Counted from the first letter of the stretch, positions 34,897-43,320 are shown. The stretch is 64,000 bases of DNA from Microbulbifer sp. ALW1 (GCF_009903625.1 NZ_CP047569.1:516001-580000), one strand, 5' to 3'. A program made the numbers and translations. The notes: generated by a model from the sequence alone, not told the origin.

Positions 34897-36705
34897 ATGA
34901 ACGTAAATTCTTTAGCGATGAAGATCAGTTGCGTGGCATTACTGTCCGCCTGCATGAGCAGCGCCAGCGCATCCATTCAAAATTCCGGTTTCGAAAGCGA
35001 CTGGGACAACTGGAGCGATACCGATCCATCGGCTATTTCCGGCGTTGCCTACAGCGGCGCTAAATCCGCAAAAATTTCTGGCAGCGGCGGAAAAGTGGAA
35101 CAGCAGGTTTCCGTCAGCGCCAACACCAATTACCGATTGACCGCCTTCGTGGACGGTGCCGGCACTGTCGGAGCCGTGGTCAATGGCACTACCTATGACA
35201 CCAGCACCAGCGACGGTAACTGGGATCAGCTGCAGGTGGAGTTCAGTTCCGGCAGTGCCAGCAGTATTACGGTGTTCGGCGCCTACAACGGTAACGAAGG
35301 CCGCTTTGACAATTTCGCGCTGGAAAACCTCGGCTCCGGCAGCAGTAGTTCTTCCGGTTCTGGCGGCAGCAGTTCCGGTGGCAGCAGCTGCACTTCCGGC
35401 AGCAATTTATCCATCGCCTCCGCCTCCGACGACGGCAGCAACGACGGCCATGGTCCCGGTAATGCCATTGATGGCAGCCTGGCTACCGAATCCCGCTGGT
35501 CTTCCCAGGGCATCAAGTGGATTACTCTCGACCTGGGCAGCGTGCAAATGGTGGAAGCAGTGGATATCGCCTGGTACAAGGGCGATCAGCGCTCCAGCTT
35601 CTTTAGTGTCGAAACTTCCAGCGATAACAGCAACTGGAATCAGGTGTTAGCCGGCGGACAATCCAGTGGCAACAGTAGCGACTTTGAAAACTACGACCTT
35701 AGTGACTCCAGTGCGCGCTACGTGCGTATCACCGGCAGTGGCAATACCGCGAACAACTGGAACAGCATTCTCGAAGTGGACGTGATCGGCTGCGGTGACG
35801 GCGGCAGCTCATCCAGCTCTGGCGGTGGCTCCAGTAGCTCCAGTTCTGGCGGTTCCAGCTCCGGTGGCAACCTGGATCCCAACCTGCCCCCGTCCAGTAA
35901 CTTCGACCTGAGCGCCTGGTACCTGAGTGTCCCTTCCGACAACGATGGCAGCGGGACCGCCGACTCCATCAAGGAAAACGAGTTGAACAGCGGATATGCG
36001 AACAGCAGCTATTTCTATACGGCGGCCGATGGCGGCATGGTGTTCCGCTGCCCCGTTGACGGTTACAAAACCTCGACCAACACCTCCTACACCCGCACCG
36101 AACTGCGCGAAATGCTGCGTCGCGGTGATACCAGCATCAGTACCCAGGGCGTGAATGAAAACAACTGGGTATTCGGTTCCGCACCCGCTTCTGCCCGCGC
36201 GGCGGCCGGCGGTGTTGACGGCGTGTTGCGCGCAACTCTAGCGGTCAACCATGTCACCACCACCGGTGACAGCGGCCAGGTAGGCCGGGTGATCGTCGGC
36301 CAGATTCACGCCAACAACGACGAGCCGCTGCGTCTCTACTACCGCAAACTCCCGGGCAACAGCAAAGGCTCCATCTACATGGCCCATGAGCCCAATGGTG
36401 GTAGTGACAGCTGGTATGACCTGATTGGCAGTCGCAGCAGCAGCGCCTCCAACCCCACCGACGGCATCGCGCTGAATGAGAAATTCAGTTACGAGATCAA
36501 GGTGGTGGGCAACACGCTTACCGTGACCATCTCCCGGGACGGCATGGCCGATGTGGTGCAGGTCGTGGACATGAGCAACAGCGGCTATGACGCAGCCGAC
36601 CAGTACCAGTACTTCAAGGCCGGGGTCTACAACCAGAACAATACCGGCAGCGGCAGCGACTACGTACAGGCCACCTTCTACGCCCTGGAGCAAAGCCACG
36701 ACTGA
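34897..36705 (+). CDS. Multidomain PL7 alginate lyase with two carbohydrate-binding modules
   Basis: 602 residues from the ATG with CGAGGG upstream; an ATG at 34918 is possible. Signal peptide, possibly a lipoprotein signal (LLSAC). Domains: a CBM16/CBM4-9-like jelly roll (~27-147), Ser/Gly linker, a CBM32-like discoidin domain (~170-298), a longer Ser/Gly linker (~302-324), then PL7 (~333-602). PL7 motifs are RTELREMLR (~400), QIH (~469) and YFKAGVYNQ near the C-terminus. QIH enzymes often favour G-containing blocks. Serine linkers of this kind are typical of Saccharophagus/Cellvibrio/Microbulbifer secreted enzymes. Probably starts alginate attack at the cell surface. Confidence 0.93.
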   Translation: MNVNSLAMKISCVALLSACMSSASASIQNSGFESDWDNWSDTDPSAISGVAYSGAKSAKISGSGGKVEQQVSVSANTNYRLTAFVDGAGTVGAVVNGTTYDTSTSDGNWDQLQVEFSSGSASSITVFGAYNGNEGRFDNFALENLGSGSSSSSGSGGSSSGGSSCTSGSNLSIASASDDGSNDGHGPGNAIDGSLATESRWSSQGIKWITLDLGSVQMVEAVDIAWYKGDQRSSFFSVETSSDNSNWNQVLAGGQSSGNSSDFENYDLSDSSARYVRITGSGNTANNWNSILEVDVIGCGDGGSSSSSGGGSSSSSSGGSSSGGNLDPNLPPSSNFDLSAWYLSVPSDNDGSGTADSIKENELNSGYANSSYFYTAADGGMVFRCPVDGYKTSTNTSYTRTELREMLRRGDTSISTQGVNENNWVFGSAPASARAAAGGVDGVLRATLAVNHVTTTGDSGQVGRVIVGQIHANNDEPLRLYYRKLPGNSKGSIYMAHEPNGGSDSWYDLIGSRSSSASNPTDGIALNEKFSYEIKVVGNTLTVTISRDGMADVVQVVDMSNSGYDAADQYQYFKAGVYNQNNTGSGSDYVQATFYALEQSHD

Positions 36706-36779
36706 TACCAACTCTCGTCAGCGCCTTAAACGCGGCGGCCTAACCCCAGTTTTTTAACGGGTCGCCCAGCGCAACGCTT

Positions 36780-36824
36780 CCCGGAGTGGAGTTCGTTACC
36801 CGTCCTCTCCACTCCGGGTTTTTT
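36780..36824 (+). terminator. Intrinsic terminator after PL7
   Basis: CCCGGAGTGGAG/CTCCACTCCGGG, 12-bp perfect stem, 15-base loop, T6. It closes the alginate locus. Confidence 0.92.
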
Positions 36825-36943
36825 CCCGCGAAAAAATATTTTTGTGCAGATATTGCCCAGGAGCGGAAGCGGCGCTTTAATCCCACTATCTGTACAACCT
36901 TCCGGCCATTCCCGGTCACTCTCGGTCACACCACCCCCACTCA

Positions 36944-38062
36944 ATGACCCACACCACAACTCAGCCGTTTTCCATCCGACCGGCCGGCACCGCTGATCTC
37001 GACCAACTGTGCCTGCTGGAAGAGTCCAGTTTCAGCGGTGACCGCCTCAGCCGACGCCGCTTTCGCCACTGGCTGAAAACCGACAACCGGGTATTCCTGG
37101 TGGCCGAGCAGGACAGTGCGCTACTCGGCTACGTCCTGGTGCTGCTGCGCCGCGGCACCCGCCTGGCCCGCCTCTACTCCCTGGCCGTCGGCCCCGCCGG
37201 GCGCGGCAAAGGCATTGGCAAGGCGCTGTTAACCGCCGCCGAAGACGCCAGCAGCCGCAGCGGCCGCCTGTATATGCGCCTCGAAGTGGCCGAGCAGAAC
37301 ACCGCGGCCATCGCCCTGTACCAGCAATTGGGCTACCGCACCTTTGGCAGTTACAGCAACTACTACGAAGACGCCGGCAACGCCCTGCGCATGCAGAAGC
37401 GTATCCGCTACCGCCCGGAAAACCTGCACACCGCCGAAGTCCCCTGGTACGGCCAGCGCACCGAATTCACCTGCGGCCCCGCCGCCGCCATGATGGCCAT
37501 GGCCGGGCTGGACTCCACGTATGTGCCCAACGGCAGCGACGAACTGGCCCTCTGGCGCGAAGCCACCACCATCTTCATGACCTCCGGCACCGGCGGCTGC
37601 CACCCCATCGGGTTGGCACTGGCGATGCAGAAACGCGGCTTTGACTGTGAGGTTTACCTCAACCAGACCACACCGCTGTTTCTGGACAGCGTGCGCAGCG
37701 CGGACAAGAAAGCGGTGATCGAACAGGTGGATGCGGATTACCGCCAGCAGGCGGAATCTTCAGGTCTGCCGGTAATCGCCGAGGACTTTACCCAGGAGCA
37801 GTGCCAACAGTGGCTGGAACAAGGTGCACTGGTGTTGCTACTGATCAGCACCTATCGCCTGGACGGCAAAAAGGTGCCGCACTGGGTGACCCTGACGGGA
37901 ATGGATGACGAGTGTTTTTATGTACACGACCCGGATGTGGACGATGAGGAAAATCCGCTGGACAGTCAGTATCTGCCGATTGCGCGGGAGGATTTCGTAC
38001 TGATGTCACTGTTCGGAAGGGAGCGACTCAGGACTGCGGTGGTAGTAAGAAAACAAAGCTGA
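36944..38062 (+). CDS. GNAT acetyltransferase / C39-like peptidase fusion
   Basis: 372 residues in two domains. Residues ~8-150 are a RimI-like GNAT fold with the acetyl-CoA loop VGPAGRGKGIGKALL (~83) and EQNTAAIALYQQLGYR. Residues ~160-370 are a C39/papain-like peptidase with Cys in TEFTCGPAAAMMAM (C177), His in KVPHWVTLTGMD (H313) and a following HDPD (~328). No signal peptide or membrane segment, so cytoplasmic. Such fusions accompany RLAN-RimK proteins, and the predicted partner is encoded at 17076-18545. The reaction and target peptide are unknown. Confidence 0.87.
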   Translation: MTHTTTQPFSIRPAGTADLDQLCLLEESSFSGDRLSRRRFRHWLKTDNRVFLVAEQDSALLGYVLVLLRRGTRLARLYSLAVGPAGRGKGIGKALLTAAEDASSRSGRLYMRLEVAEQNTAAIALYQQLGYRTFGSYSNYYEDAGNALRMQKRIRYRPENLHTAEVPWYGQRTEFTCGPAAAMMAMAGLDSTYVPNGSDELALWREATTIFMTSGTGGCHPIGLALAMQKRGFDCEVYLNQTTPLFLDSVRSADKKAVIEQVDADYRQQAESSGLPVIAEDFTQEQCQQWLEQGALVLLLISTYRLDGKKVPHWVTLTGMDDECFYVHDPDVDDEENPLDSQYLPIAREDFVLMSLFGRERLRTAVVVRKQS

Positions 38063-38085
38063 CGAAGCACTGAAATCGATGCGAA

Positions 38086-38197
38086 GGCCAGGTGACGGGT
38101 GAACCTTTTCGAAAGCGTCGGAAACAGGGACGTTTCCGACGCAGCTTACAGGGATGTACTTGTAGCGGTTTCGAAAAGGTTTACCCGGCGCCTGGCC
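38086..38197 (+). repeat. Structured RNA-like element, copy A
   Basis: Outer arms of 29 bases (38086-38114, 38169-38197) pair at 26 identical positions. Of the three differences, two are G-U pairs in + strand RNA and one is A/G. They enclose hairpin 1 (11-bp stem 38115-38125/38132-38142, loop AGGGAC) and hairpin 2 (TACA-GGGA-TGTA at 38147-38158). UUACAGGGAUGU agrees with the CsrA consensus RUACARGGAUGU except that its first base is U, not purine. It lies in the 3' region of the GNAT/C39 gene, on the same strand. Shares architecture, loops and boundary bases (GAAGG left, CCGCCAC right) with copy B at 43141. Confidence 0.75.
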
Positions 38198-38228
38198 GCC
38201 ACCGGGCTTGCTTTAACGAGGCCGGAAG

Positions 38229-39884
38229 CTACTTCGTAGAATACAAATCCCCAAAAAAGTCCCCGCGATTCCAGCGCGGCTTTTTATCCTCATCCGTCAC
38301 TTCCCGCGCAATCACATAGTTCACTTCCGCAAACTGCTGCGCGGCCACGTAATTCACCTGCGCGTCGGCCTCATCACTGGGTCGGTGGTAGCGCGACTGC
38401 AGGAACGCCACCTGCGCCTGAGAGCCATCAATATTTGAGTCGATCGCCTCGCGCCCGGTAATCAGATAAATGGACGGAACCCCCTGACGCACAAAGCTGT
38501 AGTGATCGCTACGCACAAAAATCACCTGCTCAGGCATGGGGTCCGGACTCAGTTTCAGGCCGGTGCGCTCCGCCGCGCGCTTCGCGGTTTTGCCCAGGCT
38601 CGAGTGCTCGGCGCCGAAGGCAATCACATCCCGGAAGGGATACAACAGCATCGGCATATCCAGGTTGATATTTGCCACAATCGAATTCGGTGGTACCGGC
38701 GGGTGCTGGGCGAAATAATCGGAACCCAGCAGCCCCTCCTCTTCCGCGGTTACCGCCACAAACAGAATCGAGCGGCGCGGCGCGCTGCCGGATTCCACAA
38801 ACAACCGCGCCACCTCCAGCATCACCGCGATACCGGCGGCATTGTCCTGGGCACCGTTGTTTACCCGGTCGCCGTCACCATTGGCATCCACACCGATATG
38901 ATCCAGGTGCGCGGAGAACACCACATACTCGTCTTTCAGTTTCGGGTCACCGCCGGGCAGCAGGCCTACCACATTCGGGCTGATGATCTTTTTATGCTCG
39001 GCCGCACTGGTCAGGGTGGCACTGTAGGGCAACACAAACCCCTTCGGCACCACGCCGTTTTTCATCTCGGTAAATATGGTATCCAGGCTGCGGGGTGCCC
39101 CCATAAACAGCTGCTTGGCCGCCGGCATATCCAGCACCACTCCCGGGTGCATTCCGGGGGTGGCGTTGCCCGGTACATCGTCCGCACGCAGCCAGTCAAA
39201 GCTGGGGTCGTCCAGATGTTCCGCCGAGCGCGCGAAGGGACGCCGGACCTCCCGCGCCGGGGTGTTCAGGGTGATATAACCTACGGCGCCGTGGCGGGCG
39301 GCGCTGTCGCGCTTGGTGCGCCCCGATGCGTAGTGAGCACCCACTTCATTGGGCAGGCGCGGCGGGCGGCCATCCAGCAGCACCACGATCTTGCCCTGCA
39401 CATCCAGCCCGGCGTAGTCATTGAGACCGAATTCCGGCGCCTCGATGCCGTAACCCACAAACACCAGTGCCGCGGAGGTGGCCGTGTTTTGCGCGATGGT
39501 GGCTGGTGACGCGAGGAAGTCCGAACCCAGCTCGAACGTAATATCGCCGTCGCGGCCGTGAAGCATCAGGCTGGCACGATGGTCGCCTTCACTGCCCTGG
39601 TGCCAGCGCGCCTCGCGGAAAGGAACCGGCTGGAAATAGTCATCACCGGTGATGGATTTCAGCCCCAGGGCGGCAAAGCGCGCAGCCACATAATCCGCCG
39701 CCTGCTGATAACCGGCGCTGCCGGTCTGGCGGCCCTGCAGGGCGTCCGCTGCCAGATAGTCCACATCCGCGCGGATTCGCTCGCTGTCGGCGGAGGGAAT
39801 GGGGAAGAAAGGAATATTAATGCTGCAGGCGCTGAGCAGGGCGCCGGCCAGAACCAGACTGCCGGTCAGGCTTTTTATTCTCAT
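38229..39884 (-). CDS. M28 family metallopeptidase, lipoprotein
   Basis: 551 residues. Lipobox LLSAC near residue 20. A PA-type insert (~150-300) sits inside the peptidase. Zinc ligands: FSAHLDHIG (H, D), GAQDNAAGIAVMLE (D), TAEEEGLLGS (catalytic and ligand Glu), NLDMPMLL (D) and YHRPSDEAD (H). M28 proteins are aminopeptidases or related exopeptidases; this one should act in the periplasm or on the outer membrane, releasing amino acids from peptides. Convergent with the GNAT/C39 gene, with element A between them. Confidence 0.9.
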   Translation of the reverse strand: MRIKSLTGSLVLAGALLSACSINIPFFPIPSADSERIRADVDYLAADALQGRQTGSAGYQQAADYVAARFAALGLKSITGDDYFQPVPFREARWHQGSEGDHRASLMLHGRDGDITFELGSDFLASPATIAQNTATSAALVFVGYGIEAPEFGLNDYAGLDVQGKIVVLLDGRPPRLPNEVGAHYASGRTKRDSAARHGAVGYITLNTPAREVRRPFARSAEHLDDPSFDWLRADDVPGNATPGMHPGVVLDMPAAKQLFMGAPRSLDTIFTEMKNGVVPKGFVLPYSATLTSAAEHKKIISPNVVGLLPGGDPKLKDEYVVFSAHLDHIGVDANGDGDRVNNGAQDNAAGIAVMLEVARLFVESGSAPRRSILFVAVTAEEEGLLGSDYFAQHPPVPPNSIVANINLDMPMLLYPFRDVIAFGAEHSSLGKTAKRAAERTGLKLSPDPMPEQVIFVRSDHYSFVRQGVPSIYLITGREAIDSNIDGSQAQVAFLQSRYHRPSDEADAQVNYVAAQQFAEVNYVIAREVTDEDKKPRWNRGDFFGDLYSTK

Positions 39885-40065
39885 GCAGAACTCGTCGAAT
39901 ACAGATTGCGGGTGCAGCGCGGCTGCAGGTGTTTTTACCGCAGCTTATCACGAGCCAGCGCGGGAACACCGGCGATTGGGGGACATCAGGGCTGTGCGGG
40001 GGCTCTCATATGGACACCGATAAATTCACTTTCAAGGGCTCTCACCAGGACTCCCACCAAGATTT

Positions 40066-40806
40066 TCACAGGGAAATCCGCACAAAGCTGCTGCCCACCG
40101 CCCGTTCGGCCAGCTCGTGGGCGCGGTCCGCACAGAAATCCCCGTGGCCGCCCAGCAGGTGGTAGAACGGCAGGTTGAGCAGGCGCCGGAAGTCCGCCGC
40201 CAGCCAGCGCTGGCTGTTCTCGTCACTGGGTGTGGCACGGCTGCGCCAGGCGGGCGCCACCTGCATCCCCTGATGTACCCCGCTTAATCGCAGCAGCCAC
40301 TTACCCGCCCAGCTACAGCCGGTCCAGCCGTCCCAGTACTGCAGCGCATCACAGGTGAGCAGCAGGCCGCCGGCCTGGGGAATCAACAGCGCCGCTTCCG
40401 GCACCCGGCTGTTGGAAAATTCGAACACCCGGCCACCGGTGACCGGGCAGGTGCCGCCATCACACAGAAACTGGTCCGCCGGTGGCAGCGGATAGCGATT
40501 CGATTGCTCCTGGCGCCAGAAGAACACATTGAAGCGATCCCGGTAGTAGAGATCGTCGCAACCGTGGTAGTAACCCAGGCGCACCGCCTGGCGCACCCGG
40601 CCCAACTCGCACAGGCGCTCCTCTTCCAGTTTGCGCAGACGCACCGGGTTTACCAGCAACAGGTCGTCGCCGTTGCGCACTATGCCCATATTGCGATTGA
40701 CCACCACGCCCGGGGCGACGCGGGCGGTGCCGCGTACCACAAAGAAGTCGGGCAGCAACTGCCGGATGCGCCCGTGGGGCAGCGGAGCTGGGTAGGCAAT
40801 ATGCAT
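40066..40806 (-). CDS. Uncharacterised protein, possible degenerate MBL fold
   Basis: 246 residues from ATG 40806, with GGAG 13 bases upstream. I do not recognise a named family. ARVAPGVVVNRNMGIVRNGDDLLLVNPVRL and the late LPFYHLLGGHGDFC are laid out like the first and last parts of a metallo-beta-lactamase fold (compare DUF4336 proteins), but the HxHxDH metal motif is absent. No signal peptide. Same strand as the ACT-domain gene upstream (91-base gap). Confidence 0.5.
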   Translation of the reverse strand: MHIAYPAPLPHGRIRQLLPDFFVVRGTARVAPGVVVNRNMGIVRNGDDLLLVNPVRLRKLEEERLCELGRVRQAVRLGYYHGCDDLYYRDRFNVFFWRQEQSNRYPLPPADQFLCDGGTCPVTGGRVFEFSNSRVPEAALLIPQAGGLLLTCDALQYWDGWTGCSWAGKWLLRLSGVHQGMQVAPAWRSRATPSDENSQRWLAADFRRLLNLPFYHLLGGHGDFCADRAHELAERAVGSSFVRISL

Positions 40807-40897
40807 GGTCGGCGGGGAGCTCCTTTTGCGGCACTCCCTGCCGTCACCGTGTTTTGTAACTGGAATTTTTGTGCCTGCTGCGCCGGTATGGCGCGGG

Positions 40898-41308
40898 TCA
40901 GCTGTACTGCAGGCGATTGCTGATGCCGTAGAGAATCTGCATGGCTTGGGGCGCGTCGTGCTCACTGACCAGGAGATGCTCGTGGCAGCGCGCGGACACC
41001 ACGTTGGCCTGAATGCCCGCCTCCGCCAGTTCACGCACTATGGTTCCGGTCAGGCCCGGCACCTGCAGGCAGGATGAAAAATGCAGGGTGATCTGGCGGT
41101 AGCCTCCCTCCTGCAGCAGGGATTCGCACTCGGCCACCTGCTTCGACAGGAGCGCACAGATCCCCTCCCGCTCGCGAAAAATACACAGGCATTGCGGCAG
41201 CAGGCGCTGTAGCTGCTGCTCGTCCAGCAGACACATCACCAGCGGTTCCCGGTTGAGGATCGGGGTCAAACGCTGCAGTAGCTGATCTATTTTTACCTGG
41301 GCATTCAT
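40898..41308 (-). CDS. ACT-domain-like small protein
   Basis: 136 residues from ATG 41308, preceded by GGGAG. The middle and C-terminal parts (ICALLSKQVAECESLLQEGGYRQITLHFSSCLQVPGLTGTIVRELAEAGIQANVVSARCHEHLLV) resemble the ACT_7/CASTOR-type ACT repeat seen in small standalone proteins that bind amino acids. Function unknown. Lies upstream of, and on the same strand as, the 40066 gene. Confidence 0.6.
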   Translation of the reverse strand: MNAQVKIDQLLQRLTPILNREPLVMCLLDEQQLQRLLPQCLCIFREREGICALLSKQVAECESLLQEGGYRQITLHFSSCLQVPGLTGTIVRELAEAGIQANVVSARCHEHLLVSEHDAPQAMQILYGISNRLQYS

Positions 41309-41376
41309 CGGCGGTATCTCCCTTTGGTGGCTAGCGTTTTGCGGGTTCGCTCTGCACTGGCTCTGGGTGTCGGGGT

Positions 41377-42258
41377 TCAATTGCGCTTGGGCTGTTTGGG
41401 CTTGGTGCCCTTGTTGCGGGACTTGTCCTTGATGCGGGCTTTGGCGGAGTCTTTGCCCGCTTGTGGGACCTTGCCCTTGGGCGATTTGGGCGCGGGTCCG
41501 AACTCTTCCCCCTGGAACTCGGGCTCGCCCTCTACCGGGGTAGTGTCGACCAGCACCTCGCTGACTTCGGCTTCCATATCCCAGCGATCCAGCGCGGTGT
41601 CGATGTCTTTTTCGATATCCATCCGCGGAAACTGCGGGCAGGGCGCGTCTTTTTCCGGGTTGTGCCAGCCAGATAGCGGCGCGATGAATACCACCAGGGA
41701 TTTGTGCAAGTAATTGCGGCCGATGCTGGCTTCGGTCCAGGTCGTCTGCCAGGCGTACTTGCCCTTCACCGCATAGTCACTTTCGTAGGATTTGAGGGTG
41801 AGGAAATAGGGGTAGAGACGGCCGCCGCGGCAGACAATCCGGCGCTCGGTTTTGATGTTGGCCATCTGGGTAAAGGGGTCGAAGTACCAGCGGATATCGT
41901 AGCCGTAGGAGAATTTCATTTTGCCGCCGCTCTCGCTGAAGGCGTAGGAGCGGCCGGTGCCGTCTTTGTTCAGGCTCCACACATGCTGGGCCTCGCCGTC
42001 GCGGGAGATCAGCCAGTTGCCCACCCACTGATCCGCTTTCAGGCGGGATTCGGTGGCCCACCCCGGATACTGGGCTTCGTCTTTGGCACCGGGCTCAGCG
42101 GGATTCTCTAGCGGTCTTTCCAGGCCGCCGATCTGGCCCGCAGCACCGGCAGTTTTTTCATCCGCTCGGGGCGCCGCACCGACACCCAGCAGGACCGCGG
42201 CCAGGGCCGCGAGGAACACTCTGGGCATGGTTGCAGGAATAAAGCGTTGCTGCTTCAT
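41377..42258 (-). CDS. Secreted protein of unknown function, paralogue 1
   Basis: 293 residues from ATG 42258, with signal peptide (MPRVFLAALAAVLLGVGAAPRADE). The core shares with its upstream neighbour the pattern QW.GNWL....GE.QHVW.L..DGTG..Y.F......FSYGYDIRW (~85-145), suggesting a small beta-barrel or lipocalin-like unit. The C-terminal ~45 residues are Lys/Pro/Ser-rich and strongly basic (KSPKGKVPQAGKDSAKARIKD...), unlike paralogue 2. No enzymatic motif seen. Confidence 0.6.
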   Translation of the reverse strand: MKQQRFIPATMPRVFLAALAAVLLGVGAAPRADEKTAGAAGQIGGLERPLENPAEPGAKDEAQYPGWATESRLKADQWVGNWLISRDGEAQHVWSLNKDGTGRSYAFSESGGKMKFSYGYDIRWYFDPFTQMANIKTERRIVCRGGRLYPYFLTLKSYESDYAVKGKYAWQTTWTEASIGRNYLHKSLVVFIAPLSGWHNPEKDAPCPQFPRMDIEKDIDTALDRWDMEAEVSEVLVDTTPVEGEPEFQGEEFGPAPKSPKGKVPQAGKDSAKARIKDKSRNKGTKPKQPKRN

Positions 42259-42408
42259 GGTCACAGCCGGTCTCCGCTTGCGCTTTATTCGTCCCTGAAG
42301 CTTTCGACACTGGGTTCGGGGGCGCTGGATCTCACCGCCGGCGGGGCGCTCCTGGCCCGACCGGCAGTAAGGCGCTAGGCCCGAGCTGGGGATATTCATC
42401 ACCGGCGA

Positions 42409-42954
42409 TCAGTTGCCGGTTGAGGCGGTTTGCTCGGGCGCCTTGCGGTCACCGTTGTAGAGATTGGGGCACTCGGCACCGTGATTCGGGGTTTCCCAAT
42501 CCGGCAGGCGGCGTTGGAACGACAGAATACCGCCGTTGTGCTGGCGCCAGTGACGACCGTCGATCACGTTGAAGTCTAGGGTCACTGGGCTCCAGCCGGT
42601 AAATTGCGCGTACACCATGCCACTGTTGCAATGCAGGGTACCGCCGGTGCGGATACGCACCGTGTCGCCCTCGATCCGCCAGGAGATGGCAAAACCGTGG
42701 GTCAGCTGGCCGTCGGCGCGGAAGCCGTGGGCGAAGCCGGTGCCATCGGCCTTGAGCTGCCACACCAGCTGCTCATCCCCCTGCCCCACCACCAGCCAGT
42801 TGCCGGCCCACTGGCGGGCCGTCGTCTGATCGGGGGTCTGCTCCTGAGCGGAGGCCATCACGGGGACAAGGAAAAACACGACCAGCACCAGGCAATAGGC
42901 CTGCAGCAGGGACAGTAGAACGGGACGGAAGGACAACTGACGCAAAAACTTCAT
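42409..42954 (-). CDS. Secreted protein of unknown function, paralogue 2
   Basis: 181 residues with a signal peptide (LVLVVFFLVPVMASAQEQ). Core ARQWAGNWLVVGQGDEQLVWQLKADGTGFAHGF...GFAISWRIEGDTVRIRTGG matches the downstream gene product and reads like an envelope binding or scaffold module. It ends with LPDWETPNHGAECPNLYNGD, comparable to the ...APCPQFPRMD region of paralogue 1. The two genes form a tandem duplication on one strand. Confidence 0.6.
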   Translation of the reverse strand: MKFLRQLSFRPVLLSLLQAYCLVLVVFFLVPVMASAQEQTPDQTTARQWAGNWLVVGQGDEQLVWQLKADGTGFAHGFRADGQLTHGFAISWRIEGDTVRIRTGGTLHCNSGMVYAQFTGWSPVTLDFNVIDGRHWRQHNGGILSFQRRLPDWETPNHGAECPNLYNGDRKAPEQTASTGN

Positions 42955-43140
42955 GCGGCACTCTTCTCTGTTGGGTTCAACGACTGGCGGTTATTTGAAC
43001 AACCTAATTAAAAGCCTAGTCGTAAATCTCAACAGTGGCAGCAGAAGCGACAATTTTCTTTGATTGGGCGCCACGGCAGGCTAAGGGAGCGATTCAATTG
43101 CTAGTAGGACAGTTAGTAGGACAGTAGGACTTTCCGTGAA

Positions 43141-43268
43141 GGTGGCGATGCCGGGTACAGCCTTGTGAGACCGTCTGCGGCCAGGACGGCCGCAGCCGAG
43201 CCCCCAGGGATGGGTTAAGGGGGGACGCCTAGTCCGTGTCTCGCAAGGCTGTGCCCGGCATCGTCACC
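43141..43268 (+). repeat. Structured RNA-like element, copy B
   Basis: Outer arms of 31 bases (43141-43171, 43238-43268) pair at 28 identical positions; all three differences are G-U pairs in + strand RNA and would be A-C mismatches on the other strand. They enclose hairpin 1 (CTGCGGCC-AGGAC-GGCCGCAG, 43175-43195) and hairpin 2 (CCCA-GGGA-TGGG, within 43203-43214). CAGGACG is the repeat motif of CsrB-type RNAs. Arm sequences are unrelated to copy A. A terminator with T7 on the + strand follows 13 bases later. Confidence 0.75.
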
Positions 43269-43281
43269 GCCACAGGCGGTG

Positions 43282-43316
43282 AAAAAAGTGCGGCCCCTGA
43301 AGAACGCACTTTTTTT
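43282..43316. terminator. Bidirectional terminator
   Basis: AAAAAAGTGCG/CGCACTTTTTT with a 12-base loop. On minus it ends the cytochrome gene (stop at 43321); on plus it could end a transcript covering element B. Confidence 0.85.
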
Positions 43317-43320
43317 AATG

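Larger units (their letters stand above)
42955..43320. other. 366-bp intergenic region with element B
   Basis: Holds the promoter side of paralogue 2, a short direct repeat (TAGTAGGACAG twice, then AGTAGGAC, 43102-43130), element B at 43141-43268 and a bidirectional terminator at 43282-43316. Confidence 0.7.

Noticed and set aside
38086..38197. Element A as a transposon remnant (MITE)
   Set aside because: Terminal inverted arms fit, but I see no target-site duplication, the arms differ completely from those of copy B, and arm differences are G-U compatible, which favours an RNA.
43102..43130. Short repeats of TAGTAGGACAG as a CRISPR-like array
   Set aside because: Units are about 11 bases with no spacers of regular length, and there are no cas genes.
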